Assembly: GCF_001281265.1 (NCBI RefSeq)
Contig: NZ_JXDB01000006.1
Coordinates: forward strand, 48,128-112,127
Source of the DNA: Apilactobacillus kunkeei DSM 12361 = ATCC 700308
Lineage (GTDB): Bacteria; Bacillota; Bacilli; Lactobacillales; Lactobacillaceae
DNA: 64,000 nt
Direction: 5' to 3'
Both the position numbers and the translations under genes were made by a program. Under the pieces are notes generated by a model, which saw only the letters and a program-made list of their open reading frames with translations, was not told the origin of the DNA and ran no database searches. Shown here one piece after another: positions 28,262 to 38,435 of this stretch (positions are counted from its first letter, which is position 1; the number at the start of each line of letters is the position of its first letter).

Positions 28262-29062
28262 ATGAGAATACTATTTTTAGGTGACGTAGTAGGTAACTTG
28301 GGGGTAGATATGGTAAGCAAATATCTACCAATTCTAAAAAGAGACTACAAGCCACAGGTAACGATTGTAAATGGTGAAAACTCAACATCATTTGGTCGCG
28401 GAATTAATAAAAAAGTATATAAACAAATTATGAGTGCAGGGACTGACGTAATTACTTTAGGAAACCATGCATGGAATAACGAAGAAATCTTCGATTTTAT
28501 CGATGATACCAAAAAATTAGTACGTCCTCTTAATTATCCTGGTAAGGATGTTCCAGGTAGTGGATATACAATTATTAACGTTAATAATAAGAAGTTGGCG
28601 GTTGTTAATTTACAAGGAAGAATCTTTATTGATCCAATCGATGATCCTTTCCAAAAGATTGACGAACTTATCAGTGAAATTAAAAAAGAAGCAGATGCAA
28701 TTTTTGTGGATTTTCACGCAGAAACAACCAGTGAGAAGAAAGCAATGGGAATGTATCTAGATGGACAAATTTCTGCGATTGTAGGAACTCATACCCATGT
28801 GCAGACCAATGATAACCAAATTCTAAAAAACGGCACAGCGTTCATTTCTGACGTTGGAATGTGTGGACCGTTTGATAGTGTCTTAGGAATGAAGTATGAA
28901 AACATCATTCATCGTTTCATTACCCAACGTCCAACTAGATTTGAAGTTGAAGAAAAGGGACGTGGAATCGTCTCCGGATGTGTTATCGATTTAAGAGATG
29001 ATGGCACTGCCAGATCTATTGAAAAAATATTAATTGATCCAAATCACCCATACAAAGGTTAG
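28262..29062 (+). CDS. ymdB: YmdB-type metallophosphoesterase (2',3'-cyclic nucleotide phosphodiesterase)
   Basis: 266 residues. The metal ligands of the family are all visible: GDVVG near the N-terminus, NGEN, GNHAW, DFHAE and GTHTHV. In Bacillus YmdB hydrolyses cyclic nucleotides, controls sporulation/biofilm decisions and binds RNase Y. The start is ATG at 28262 with a weak GAGG site; an in-frame TTG at 28250 is less likely. It follows rny after a terminator and precedes mutS by 23 bases. Confidence 0.92.
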   Translation: MRILFLGDVVGNLGVDMVSKYLPILKRDYKPQVTIVNGENSTSFGRGINKKVYKQIMSAGTDVITLGNHAWNNEEIFDFIDDTKKLVRPLNYPGKDVPGSGYTIINVNNKKLAVVNLQGRIFIDPIDDPFQKIDELISEIKKEADAIFVDFHAETTSEKKAMGMYLDGQISAIVGTHTHVQTNDNQILKNGTAFISDVGMCGPFDSVLGMKYENIIHRFITQRPTRFEVEEKGRGIVSGCVIDLRDDGTARSIEKILIDPNHPYKG

Positions 29063-29085
29063 TAGCAAAGGAGGATATTGTTTTT

Positions 29086-31707
29086 ATGGCTAGTAAAACT
29101 AAACAAACACCAATGATGGAACAATATCAGAAAGTAAAAGATCAATACCCAGATTCTTTTGTTTTTTATCGTCTTGGTGACTTTTATGAAATGTTCAATG
29201 AAGATGCAGTAAAAGGAGCCCAAATTCTTGAATTAACATTAACTTCTAGAAGTAAGAATGCTGACAATCCAATCCCAATGTGTGGAGTGCCACACAAGGC
29301 GGTTGAATCATACATCGACACATTAATTGATAAGGGTTATAAAGTCGCAATTGTAGAACAAATGGAAGACCCTAAGTTGGCAAAGGGAATGGTCAAAAGA
29401 GCCGTTACCCAATTGGTTACTCCTGGTACCAGAACTACAATGGGTGCCGAAAATGCTAAGGATAATAACTACTTAACAGCAATTGAATATTCAGATGCTG
29501 GTTATGGTTTTGCGTACGCGGAACTATCTACCGGTGAATTAAAGACCACTGTTTTAAGCAATATGAACAGTGTTTTAAACGAGTTAATGACCTTACAAAC
29601 TAAGGAAGTAATCGTTAATCGTGACATTCCTGAAAAAGATGTTGTACTAATTAATAAGGTTGGCATCTTGGTTTCATATCAAGACGACATTAAAGAATTA
29701 GAGGATATGCAATATCTTTCAGAAGGTCTAAGACAAGACCTAGAAAAGAAGGTCGTAAATCGACTAACTACTTACATTGTGGATACTCAAAAACGTAGTC
29801 TTTCTCACATGAAGGCAGCAGTTGCATACAAGCCAGCTGAATTCTTGAAGATGGACCATAATTCACAATACAACCTTGAATTAACCAAGAACTTAAGAAC
29901 TAACAAAAAGTCAGGTAGTTTACTATGGCTATTAGACGAAACCAAAACAGCAATGGGTGGTAGAAAATTACGTGAATGGATTGACCATCCACTAATTGAT
30001 AAAGCTTCTATCGAAAACCGTCAAAACCAAGTTGATGACTTATTGAATCATTACTACGAACGTAGTGAAATCACTGACATGTTGGTGAAGGTTTATGATT
30101 TAGAAAGACTTGCCGGAAAGGTTTCCTTTGGTTCAGTTAACGGTCGTGACTTAGTTCAATTAAAGACATCTTTACAACAAATTCCAAAGATTAAATACAT
30201 CTTGGATGAAATGGATACCAGATCATTTAATGAAATTAACGATGATTTAGACCCAGTCGATGAAGTGTCAGAACTAATTGAAAAGGCAATTAATGAAGAA
30301 CCACCAATTTCAGTCACTGATGGTGGGGTTATTAAAGATGGCTACAACCAAATGTTGGATCAATACAGGGATGCAATGAATAATGGAAAACAATGGATTG
30401 CTGAACTAGAAAGTAAGGAACGTGAACTTACTGGTATCAATAATCTAAAGATTGGTTACAACCATGTTTTTGGTTACTACATCGAAGTATCAAAGGCCAA
30501 CCTAAGCAAGTTGCCAGAAGATAGATATGAAAGAAAGCAAACTCTTACCAATGCTGAAAGATTCTCTACTCCTGAATTAAAGGAAAAAGAAAAGTTAATC
30601 ATTGAAGCACAAGAAAAATCAAAGACACTTGAATATGAATTATTCAGTGAAGCCCGAGATGTTGTTAAGAGTGCAATTCAAAGATTACAAAAACTAGCCA
30701 ATGCGGTATCTAGTTTGGATGTAATGCAAAGCTTTGCATCTATCTCAGATGAATACAGATTGGTTCGTCCAACATTAAATGAAGAACATAAGCTAGAAAT
30801 TGTTGATGGTAGACATCCGGTGGTTGAAAAGGTTATGGGTCATCAATCATACGTTCCAAACGACGTGATTATGGATCCAGGCACTAACGTCTTATTAATA
30901 ACTGGTCCTAATATGTCTGGTAAGAGTACCTATATGCGTCAATTGGCTTTAACAGTCATCATGGCGCAAATTGGTTGTTTCGTTCCTGCTAAGTCAGCCG
31001 AAATGCCAATTTTTGACCAAATCTTTACCAGAATTGGTGCTGCCGATGATTTGATTTCTGGTCAAAGTACCTTCATGGTTGAAATGAAGGAATCAAACGA
31101 AGCAATTCAAAATGCTACCGATAACAGTTTGATTCTATTCGATGAAATCGGTAGAGGGACAGCCACATACGATGGAATGGCGTTAGCTCAATCAATTATT
31201 GAATATGTTCATAACCACATCCATGCTAAGACACTATTTTCTACTCATTACCATGAATTGACTGAATTAGCCGATTCATTGGATGAACTACAAAACGTTC
31301 ATGTTGGTGCAGTTGAAAAAAACGGTGAACTAGTTTTTCTACACAAGGTGAAGAAGGGTGCTGCCGATAAGTCATATGGTATTCACGTTGCTAAATTAGC
31401 AGGTTTACCAAATGAATTATTATCTAGAGCAGACGTCATTTTAAGTGACTTAGAAAATAACAATGAAAAGACTAATACTGACAATGTTGTCATGGCAGAA
31501 AAATCAAGTCCAGTCGTTGAAGACGAGAATGATGAACCAGAACAACAGCTATCATTGTTTGGGGATGTTAAAGAACCCCAAAAGAAAAAACGTAAGAGTG
31601 GCGAAGATAAGATTCTGAAAGCTCTTAAGGATTTAGACTTGATGTCTAAGACACCAATGGATATTATGAATGAAGTATATAAATGGAAACGAGAAATTGA
31701 TAAATAA
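29086..31707 (+). CDS. mutS: DNA mismatch repair protein MutS
   Basis: 873 residues. Domain I has the mismatch-wedge motif [11 protein letters not shown], the connector and lever/clamp domains follow, and the ATPase has Walker A GPNMSGKS (607-614), LFDEIGRGT and [10 protein letters not shown]. The C-terminus carries a [11 protein letters not shown] segment like the beta-clamp-binding motif (QLSLF). It recognises mismatches and recruits MutL, encoded 15 bases downstream. RBS AAAGGAGG. Confidence 0.97.
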   Translation: MASKTKQTPMMEQYQKVKDQYPDSFVFYRLGDFYEMFNEDAVKGAQILELTLTSRSKNADNPIPMCGVPHKAVESYIDTLIDKGYKVAIVEQMEDPKLAKGMVKRAVTQLVTPGTRTTMGAENAKDNNYLTAIEYSDAGYGFAYAELSTGELKTTVLSNMNSVLNELMTLQTKEVIVNRDIPEKDVVLINKVGILVSYQDDIKELEDMQYLSEGLRQDLEKKVVNRLTTYIVDTQKRSLSHMKAAVAYKPAEFLKMDHNSQYNLELTKNLRTNKKSGSLLWLLDETKTAMGGRKLREWIDHPLIDKASIENRQNQVDDLLNHYYERSEITDMLVKVYDLERLAGKVSFGSVNGRDLVQLKTSLQQIPKIKYILDEMDTRSFNEINDDLDPVDEVSELIEKAINEEPPISVTDGGVIKDGYNQMLDQYRDAMNNGKQWIAELESKERELTGINNLKIGYNHVFGYYIEVSKANLSKLPEDRYERKQTLTNAERFSTPELKEKEKLIIEAQEKSKTLEYELFSEARDVVKSAIQRLQKLANAVSSLDVMQSFASISDEYRLVRPTLNEEHKLEIVDGRHPVVEKVMGHQSYVPNDVIMDPGTNVLLITGPNMSGKSTYMRQLALTVIMAQIGCFVPAKSAEMPIFDQIFTRIGAADDLISGQSTFMVEMKESNEAIQNATDNSLILFDEIGRGTATYDGMALAQSIIEYVHNHIHAKTLFSTHYHELTELADSLDELQNVHVGAVEKNGELVFLHKVKKGAADKSYGIHVAKLAGLPNELLSRADVILSDLENNNEKTNTDNVVMAEKSSPVVEDENDEPEQQLSLFGDVKEPQKKKRKSGEDKILKALKDLDLMSKTPMDIMNEVYKWKREIDK

Positions 31708-31722
31708 ATGAGGTGATTAATC

Positions 31723-33663
31723 TTGCATAAAATACATGAGTTATCAACAATTCTTGCTGATCAAATTGCAGCCGGTGAAGTTGTTGAACGACCTGCTTCG
31801 GTTGTAAAAGAATTAGTTGAAAATTCCATTGATGCGCAAAGTACGCAAATTGATATCAATATTGAAGATGCAGGATTAAAGAAAGTCGAAATTATCGATG
31901 ATGGAATTGGGATTAATCACGATGATGTCGAAATCGCCTTTAAACGTCACGCAACAAGTAAGATTAATAACCAAAGAGATCTCTTCAAAGTGCAGTCTTT
32001 AGGATTCCGTGGTGAAGCCTTGCCCTCAATTGCTTCAGTGTCAGATGTTCATTTAAAAACATCGACTGGTGATGAAGGAACTCAGATTCATATTAAGGGT
32101 GGCGAAATTAAAGAAATTAAACCAGCAGAAGCTAGAAGAGGTACAAGTATCTGTGTCGAGGACTTATTCTTCAATACACCAGCCAGATTAAAATATATGA
32201 AGACTATCAAGACCGAACTAGCCAAGATTTCTGATATTGTTGATCGTTTAGCAATTGGTCATCCTGATATCGCATTTTCGTTGGTTCATAACCAAAGAGA
32301 AATCTTAAGAACATCAGGTAGAGGACAACTCCAACAGGTAATCGGTGACATTTATGGTGCCAAGAATCTAAAACGCATTATTAAGATTGAAAATGCTGAT
32401 AATGACTTTAAGATTAGTGGTTTCGTAAGTTTACCTGAATTAACAAGGGCTTCTAGAAACTACGTCACCATCACTTTGAATGGTCGATACGTTAAAAACT
32501 ATGCGTTATTTAAAGCAATCACCGATGGTTATGGTTCTAAGCTAATGGTTGGTCGTTATCCAATTGCTGTATTAAACATCGAATTAAATCCGGTTTTAAC
32601 TGATGTAAACGTTCATCCAACTAAGCAAACAGTTAGAATTAGTAAGGAAGACCAGTTATGCAATTTGGTTGCCAAAACAATCTATGATACGATTTATCAA
32701 GAAAACCTAATTCCTGAAGTAATGACTAGGGAACGCGCTGTTCAGCCAAGATACACTACTGAACAGTTGCAAATGCAAATCAACCAATATTCGAAGACAA
32801 AGGAAGAACCAAAGAGTGAATCTTTAGTTAACGATTATGTTGAGCCCGTTGTACAACCTCAGGCAGAAGAGGAAGAAACAACACCTAAGGAAGACATTAA
32901 GAATTCTGATATTGATGCTATTTACATCAGTAATAAGGCACAATTAAATGATAAAGATGTACAAAGTTTTGCTCATCGCTATGAACACTCAGTAACTCCG
33001 TTTGGGGAAAGTGAAGTTAATGATGATGAGGTATCAAATAATGATGATCAACCACGTTTTCCTAAGTTATTGTATATTGGCCAACTTCATGGAACTTATT
33101 TAATTGCTGAATCAGATGACGGTATGTACATTGTCGACCAACATGCCGCTCAAGAACGAATTAACTATGAACGATTGAGAACCGAGATTGGAGAGGTAGC
33201 TAACGACCAACAAAGCTTGTTAGTGCCACTTGTCTTGGATTATCCCAATCGTGATGCGTTAATCATTCAGGAAAAGTTGGGGATGCTACAAGAAGTTGGC
33301 CTAAATGTTGAACCGTTTGGGAAGAACAGCTTCGTAGTAAAGCAACATCCAACATGGATTGAAGAAGGCAACGAAGAAGAAACAATTAGAGAAATGATTG
33401 ATTGGGTCATTAATCATAAGAACATCTCGGTAGCTTCATTTAGAGCGCAAACAGCGATTATGATGAGCTGTAAGCAAGCAATAAAGGCTAACCATCACTT
33501 GGATAGAAAACAGGCGGTTCATTTACTTGATGAATTAGCTACTGTTAACAATCCGTTTAATTGCCCTCATGGCAGACCAGTTTTAGTATCTTTTTCTAAT
33601 ACAGATATGGAAAAGATGTTCAAACGAATTCAAGACCCACATACTAACGACAATTTTATGTAA
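31723..33663 (+). CDS. mutL: DNA mismatch repair endonuclease MutL
   Basis: 646 residues. The GHKL ATPase motifs are ELVENSIDAQ, DDGIGI and GFRGEALPSI. The C-terminal half has DQHAAQERINYE, CKQAIKANHH and CPHGRP, the metal site of nicking MutL proteins (present in species lacking MutH). The linker is acidic and variable. The start is TTG at 31723 with AGGTGA. It follows mutS and precedes ruvA by 13 bases. Confidence 0.96.
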   Translation: MHKIHELSTILADQIAAGEVVERPASVVKELVENSIDAQSTQIDINIEDAGLKKVEIIDDGIGINHDDVEIAFKRHATSKINNQRDLFKVQSLGFRGEALPSIASVSDVHLKTSTGDEGTQIHIKGGEIKEIKPAEARRGTSICVEDLFFNTPARLKYMKTIKTELAKISDIVDRLAIGHPDIAFSLVHNQREILRTSGRGQLQQVIGDIYGAKNLKRIIKIENADNDFKISGFVSLPELTRASRNYVTITLNGRYVKNYALFKAITDGYGSKLMVGRYPIAVLNIELNPVLTDVNVHPTKQTVRISKEDQLCNLVAKTIYDTIYQENLIPEVMTRERAVQPRYTTEQLQMQINQYSKTKEEPKSESLVNDYVEPVVQPQAEEEETTPKEDIKNSDIDAIYISNKAQLNDKDVQSFAHRYEHSVTPFGESEVNDDEVSNNDDQPRFPKLLYIGQLHGTYLIAESDDGMYIVDQHAAQERINYERLRTEIGEVANDQQSLLVPLVLDYPNRDALIIQEKLGMLQEVGLNVEPFGKNSFVVKQHPTWIEEGNEEETIREMIDWVINHKNISVASFRAQTAIMMSCKQAIKANHHLDRKQAVHLLDELATVNNPFNCPHGRPVLVSFSNTDMEKMFKRIQDPHTNDNFM

Positions 33664-33676
33664 TCGAGGATAGACT

Positions 33677-34294
33677 ATGTTTGAATATTTAAAAGGAACC
33701 ATCGAAGATGTCCAACCAGGATACATCGTAGTTGATGTAAACGGGGTTGGATACCTGGTATACACATCCAATCCATATGTATACCAAGTAGATAGTAATG
33801 AAAAAGTGAAGGTATTCATTCACCAAGCCGTGACTGATTCATCACAATTACTTTACGGATTCTCAAGTCGAGAATTAAAATCAATTTTTGAGAAGCTGTT
33901 AAATGTTTCAGGAATTGGTCCTAAGAGTGCACTAGCAATTATTGCCGGAAACGATCCACAATCATTACTAAACGCTATCAATACTGAAAACGTTACTTAC
34001 TTAACTAAATTCCCAGGCGTAGGTCAAAAGACTGCTAAGCAAATCATTCTTGATTTGAAAGGCAAGCTAGACGACATTGCACCATCATTATTTGATGACT
34101 TTACTGCTGAAAATCAACCTGTGTCTGATGATAAGTCAGACAACCAAGCGCTTGAAGATGCATTAGAAGCACTAAGTGAATTGGGATATTCAGCACGTGA
34201 CATTAAGAAGGCTAGAAAGGCCCTAGAAGATATTGAAGTTACAACAACTGAAGATTACTTAAGACAAGGTTTAAGTGCTGTAACTAAATTTTAA
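33677..34294 (+). CDS. ruvA: Holliday junction branch migration protein RuvA
   Basis: 205 residues: N-terminal OB fold, two helix-hairpin-helix motifs in the middle (LLNVSGIGPKSALAI, LTKFPGVGQKTAKQI) and a C-terminal UBA-like domain (ALEDALEALSELGYSARDIK) that contacts RuvB. It binds the four-way junction as a tetramer. It is in an operon with mutL and ruvB. Confidence 0.96.
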   Translation: MFEYLKGTIEDVQPGYIVVDVNGVGYLVYTSNPYVYQVDSNEKVKVFIHQAVTDSSQLLYGFSSRELKSIFEKLLNVSGIGPKSALAIIAGNDPQSLLNAINTENVTYLTKFPGVGQKTAKQIILDLKGKLDDIAPSLFDDFTAENQPVSDDKSDNQALEDALEALSELGYSARDIKKARKALEDIEVTTTEDYLRQGLSAVTKF

Positions 34295-34307
34295 GGAGGA
34301 GTATTAA

Positions 34308-35318
34308 ATGGATGACAACCGCATTATCTCAGGCGATAGTGAAGGTAGAACTGAAGAAACATTCGAAAAATCACTCCGTCCACAATACTTATCAGAGTAC
34401 ATCGGTCAAGACGACTTAAAGAAAGAGTTGTCAGTGTACATTAAAGCTGCCAAACAACGTGAAGAAACTTTAGACCACGTTCTGTTGTATGGACCTCCTG
34501 GATTAGGTAAGACCACCTTAGCGATGGTGATTGCAAATGAAATGGAAGCAAACATCAAAACAACCAGTGGTCCAGCAATTGAAAAGACCGGTGATTTAGC
34601 AGCGCTACTAAATGAATTACAACCTGGTGATATTTTATTTATCGATGAAATTCATCGTCTTCCTAAGACTGTTGAAGAAATGCTTTATTCAGCAATGGAA
34701 GACTTCAGTGTTGACATCGTTGTTGGTCAAGGCCCAACAGCCCATCCTGTTCATTTGCCATTGCCACCATTTACTTTGATTGGTGCAACTACCAGAGCTG
34801 GATTGCTATCAGCACCATTTAGAGATCGTTTTGGAATCGTTGAACACATGAAGTACTACAATACCGAAGATTTACAAGATATTGTTTTACGTTCAGCTGA
34901 CATTTTCCATACTAAGATTTATGATCAAGGTGCACACGAAATTGCAAGACGTTCAAGAGGAACACCTAGAATTGCTAACCGTTTATTAAAACGAGTTCGT
35001 GACTTTGCTCAAGTATCAAACGATGGAAACGTTGATGTCGATATCGTTGATACTTCACTTAAGATGTTGGGTGTTGATAACGAAGGATTGGATGCAACTG
35101 ATATTAAGCTGTTAAAGACCATGATAGAGTTTTACAATGGTGGTCCAGTCGGTGTATCAACACTTGCTGCTAATATTGGAGAAGAAGTGAATACAATTGA
35201 AGAAATGTATGAACCATATCTTCTTCAAATTGGTTATATTAAAAGAACAGCCAGGGGTAGAGTGGTAACCGATAATGGTTATCATCACCTTAATTATCCG
35301 ATTAATCGTGATAATTAG
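34308..35318 (+). CDS. ruvB: Holliday junction helicase RuvB
   Basis: 336 residues. Walker A GPPGLGKT (62-69), Walker [10 protein letters not shown], sensor GATTRAG and the C-terminal winged helix ([16 protein letters not shown]) are all present. It drives branch migration with RuvA. GGAGGAG precedes the ATG. yajC follows directly: queA and tgt, which often lie here in lactobacilli, are missing. Confidence 0.97.
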   Translation: MDDNRIISGDSEGRTEETFEKSLRPQYLSEYIGQDDLKKELSVYIKAAKQREETLDHVLLYGPPGLGKTTLAMVIANEMEANIKTTSGPAIEKTGDLAALLNELQPGDILFIDEIHRLPKTVEEMLYSAMEDFSVDIVVGQGPTAHPVHLPLPPFTLIGATTRAGLLSAPFRDRFGIVEHMKYYNTEDLQDIVLRSADIFHTKIYDQGAHEIARRSRGTPRIANRLLKRVRDFAQVSNDGNVDVDIVDTSLKMLGVDNEGLDATDIKLLKTMIEFYNGGPVGVSTLAANIGEEVNTIEEMYEPYLLQIGYIKRTARGRVVTDNGYHHLNYPINRDN

Positions 35319-35385
35319 GGACTGGACTAATAATGATAATTTTGATAAGATATATATTAAATTATGAGAGGTACGGTGAACTATA

Positions 35386-35700
35386 ATGGGTAACTACAGT
35401 GGATTTATTATTTTAATCGTATTATTTGCGATTATGTATTTCTTGGTTATTAGACCACAAAAGAAACAACAACAAAAACACGCAGAAACATTAAAACAAC
35501 TTCAAAAGGGTGACCACGTAACAACTATCGGTCGCTTACACGGTATCGTTGACGATATCAACGAAGAAGAAAAGACTGTTACTTTAGATTGTGACGGCAT
35601 TTACTTAGTATTTGACCTAAACGCAATCGCAAAGGTAACTGATCGTGTTGCTGACGCTAAGTCAGATGATTCTGCCAAAGAAGCTAAAGAAGAAAAATAA
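35386..35700 (+). CDS. yajC: Preprotein translocase subunit YajC
   Basis: 104 residues. An N-terminal hydrophobic helix (about 7-22, IILIVLFAIMYFLVI) precedes RPQKKQQQKH, then the YajC domain (LQKGDHVTTIGRLHGIVDDI) and a charged lysine/aspartate tail. It is an accessory protein of the Sec translocon. It ends at a terminator. Confidence 0.93.
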   Translation: MGNYSGFIILIVLFAIMYFLVIRPQKKQQQKHAETLKQLQKGDHVTTIGRLHGIVDDINEEEKTVTLDCDGIYLVFDLNAIAKVTDRVADAKSDDSAKEAKEEK

Positions 35701-35707
35701 TAAGTTG

Positions 35708-35748
35708 AAAGAGACAGTTTTCAGCAGTGCTGAAGGTTGTCTCTTTTG
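35708..35748 (+). terminator. Rho-independent terminator after yajC
   Basis: AAAGAGACA (35708-35716) pairs with TGTCTCTTT (35738-35746); an inner TTCAG/CTGAA stem extends it. Confidence 0.85.
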
Positions 35749-35827
35749 TCTGTTAAGGCCTAAACAACATAAATGACCATATGATATAATTATATTATGA
35801 ATTTATAGAAGGATATTAGGAGCGATT

Positions 35828-36805
35828 ATGAGTAAAATGTTTAATTTTTTCAAATTATCAACGCAAAGTAAGATTATCAAAGCCATTTGCGATTTTGATA
35901 CAATTATTATCCATAGACACCAACGACCAGATCCGGATGCATATGGTTCTCAAATGGGATTAGCTAACATCATCAAGGCATCTTTTCCAAATAAGAAGGT
36001 TTACTGTGTTGGAAAGCAATATCAAAGTTTTGATTGGTTAGGAACAACCGACGAAATTGATGACGATGTATACAAGAATGCATTGGTTATCGTTGTTGAT
36101 ACCGCTAACCAACCTCGGGTTGATGATGATAGATATACCCAAGGAAAGATGATGATTAAGATTGATCACCATCCAAATGATGACCAATTTGGAGACATTA
36201 TGTGGGTAGAACCAGAAGCATCAAGTACATCTGAATTAATCTATGATTTGTTTGAATCCTCAAAGAAGTTAAAGATTAACGCAAATGCTGGTCGCTTATT
36301 ATACGCTGGTATTGTTGGTGACACTGGTCGTTTCAAATATCCATCTACTTCATCAAACACATTTAGGGTGGCATCAGAATTGGCTAAGTTAGACTTCTCG
36401 ACTAGTGAAGTTAATACAATTGAATCATCAATTGACTTACCAATGGCTAGACTATCCGCATATGTATATGAAAATCTAAGTATTACCGATAGCGGAGCCG
36501 CTTATATCGTATTAAGCGATGAAGTTTTGGAACCATTCAATTTGGGCAATGAAAGAACTTCAGCCGTTGTGCCACTTCCTGGCAATATCAATCAAGTAAC
36601 CGCTTGGGCTATCTTTATTCAAAAAGAAGATGGCACATACAAGATTAGCTTGAGATCCAAAGGACCAGCTATTAATGAATTAGCCAAGGAATTTGGCGGT
36701 GGCGGTCATGATTTGGCAAGTGGTGCCGCTGCTAGAGACGAAGATGAAATCAAGTCGGTAATTAGTAAATTAGACGAATTAGTCGCTAGTTACAAAGGAG
36801 AATAA
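35828..36805 (+). CDS. DHH/DHHA1 phosphoesterase, NrnA-like oligoribonuclease / pAp phosphatase
   Basis: 325 residues. DHH motifs are complete: HRHQRPDPDAYGS (29-41), VVDTANQPR, DHHPND (113-118), GDTGRFKY and the DHHA1 C-terminal GGGGHDLASGAA. Cytoplasmic NrnA degrades nanoRNA and dephosphorylates pAp; a pApA (c-di-AMP product) hydrolase role is an alternative. An extended -10 (TGATATAAT) lies about 40 bases upstream. Its stop overlaps the ribosome binding site of the helicase gene. Confidence 0.88.
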   Translation: MSKMFNFFKLSTQSKIIKAICDFDTIIIHRHQRPDPDAYGSQMGLANIIKASFPNKKVYCVGKQYQSFDWLGTTDEIDDDVYKNALVIVVDTANQPRVDDDRYTQGKMMIKIDHHPNDDQFGDIMWVEPEASSTSELIYDLFESSKKLKINANAGRLLYAGIVGDTGRFKYPSTSSNTFRVASELAKLDFSTSEVNTIESSIDLPMARLSAYVYENLSITDSGAAYIVLSDEVLEPFNLGNERTSAVVPLPGNINQVTAWAIFIQKEDGTYKISLRSKGPAINELAKEFGGGGHDLASGAAARDEDEIKSVISKLDELVASYKGE

Positions 36806-36808
36806 TAA

Positions 36809-38170
36809 ATGCCAAGTACATTTAAGCAATATAATTTAAAGACATTCATCATGGATGCTTTAGATGAATTAAACTTTAGAGAACCAACCGCTATTCAGGA
36901 AAAAATTATTCCTGAAATCCGTAAGGGTAGAAGTGTTGTTGGTCAATCAGCCACTGGTAGTGGTAAGACTCATGCGTTCTTGTTACCAATTTTTGATAAA
37001 TTAGACGTTGATACCTTGGAAGTCCAAGCTGTTATTACAACTCCAAGTCGTGAATTAGCTTACCAAATTTACAATAATGCTAAGCAACTAGCTAAGCATT
37101 CAGACAAGACCATTCATATCGCTAACTACGTTGGTGGTACTGATAAGGTTAGACAAATTGAAAAGCTAAAGAATGAACAACCACAAATCGTTATTGGAAC
37201 TCCAGGACGTATTTCTGATTTAATCAAAGGCCAACATCTACAAGTTCATACAGCTACTCAACTAGTAATTGATGAAGCTGATATGACACTAGACCTTGGT
37301 TTCTTAAACGACATCGACAACATCGCTGCAAGCTTTGGTAAGGATGTTCAAATGATGGTGTTCTCAGCAACCATTCCACAAAAGTTAAGACCATTCTTGA
37401 AGAAGTATCTTGAAAATCCATACGTTGAAAACATCCCAAACAGAACTGTTATCAGTCCAACAATTGATAACTGGTTAATTTCAACTAAGGGTCAGAACAA
37501 GAACGACTTAATCTACAAGTTAATCACCATGGGTGAACCTTACCTTGTATTAATCTTTGCTAACACTAGAAAACGTGTTGAAGAAATTTATGAATTCTTA
37601 CGTAATCAAGGTTTAAAGGTCGGAATCGTTTCTGGTGATTTAACACCTCGTGAACGTAAGAGAACTATGAAACAAATTCAAAATCTTGAATTCCAATACG
37701 TTGTAGCTACTGACTTAGCTGCTCGTGGAATTGATATTGAAGGGGTTTCTGATGTTATTAATGATGATATTCCAGAAGACTTGGAATACTTCATTCACCG
37801 TGTTGGAAGAACTGGTAGAAATAACATGCCTGGAACTGCGGTTACTCTTTACTCTCCTGATGAGGAAGATGAAATTGACGCATTAGAAAAGATGGGCATT
37901 TCATTTAAGCCAAAGGTTATTCGTGGTGGCCGTGTTGAAGACACTTACGATCGTAATCGTAGAAAGTCGCACCGTCGTGGTCATGACAAGCTAGAACCAA
38001 CCATGATTGGTATGATTAAAAAGAAGAAGAGAAACGTTAAGCCTGGTTACAAGAACAAGATTAAACAAGAGCTTAAGCGAAACGATGAAATGAATCGTCG
38101 TATCCAACAAAGAGAAGAAGGACGTCGTAAGAGAAAGTCCAAGAAGAACAGTTCACAACGTTATAGATAA
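36809..38170 (+). CDS. cshB: DEAD-box RNA helicase, CshB-like
   Basis: 453 residues. Q-motif region REPTAIQEK, motif I ATGSGKT (48-54), motif II DEAD (155-158), motif III SAT and motif VI HRVGRTGR are present. The C-terminal ~80 residues are strongly basic (KKKKRNVKPGYKNK, RRKRKSKKNS), a likely RNA-binding tail. Its place between the DHH gene and alaS matches CshB/YqfR. It probably helps ribosome or mRNA metabolism in the cold. Confidence 0.88.
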   Translation: MPSTFKQYNLKTFIMDALDELNFREPTAIQEKIIPEIRKGRSVVGQSATGSGKTHAFLLPIFDKLDVDTLEVQAVITTPSRELAYQIYNNAKQLAKHSDKTIHIANYVGGTDKVRQIEKLKNEQPQIVIGTPGRISDLIKGQHLQVHTATQLVIDEADMTLDLGFLNDIDNIAASFGKDVQMMVFSATIPQKLRPFLKKYLENPYVENIPNRTVISPTIDNWLISTKGQNKNDLIYKLITMGEPYLVLIFANTRKRVEEIYEFLRNQGLKVGIVSGDLTPRERKRTMKQIQNLEFQYVVATDLAARGIDIEGVSDVINDDIPEDLEYFIHRVGRTGRNNMPGTAVTLYSPDEEDEIDALEKMGISFKPKVIRGGRVEDTYDRNRRKSHRRGHDKLEPTMIGMIKKKKRNVKPGYKNKIKQELKRNDEMNRRIQQREEGRRKRKSKKNSSQRYR

Positions 38171-38173
38171 CGT

Positions 38174-38202
38174 TTGACACCGGTTTTAATAAACCATATA
38201 AT
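38174..38202 (+). promoter_or_regulatory. alaS promoter
   Basis: TTGACA (38174-38179), a 17-base spacer and TATAAT (38197-38202): a consensus sigma-A promoter, starting four bases after the helicase stop. Confidence 0.9.
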
Positions 38203-38208
38203 TTAGAT

Positions 38209-38413
38209 ATAAATTAGAGAACATGCTTGTATAATTTCATTTTAAGAGACATCTTGGTCGGTGAAAAAGATGATTGGGTTTATCAAGTGCTATCTCGAGT
38301 AATAATTAAATCGCTTTCTCAGCGTTATTGAGACTTAAAGAGGTATACGAAAAACATCGTTGCAAGTAAAGTGGTACCGCGCATATAGCGTCTTTACTAG
38401 CAACGGTGTTTTT
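38209..38413 (+). promoter_or_regulatory. T-box leader of alaS (alanine tRNA sensing)
   Basis: The T-box core AAAGTGGTACCGCG is at 38368-38381. Stem I has a GAGA/TCTC helix, and the candidate specifier GCT (Ala) is at 38289-38291, one base before TCTC. The terminator stem is formed by sequences on both sides of the T-box (CGTTGC ... GCAACG, extended by AGTAAA/TTTACT) and ends in TTTTT. Uncharged tRNA-Ala would favour antitermination. Confidence 0.92.
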
Positions 38414-38435
38414 GTGCTTATTGGAGGGAATTTCT

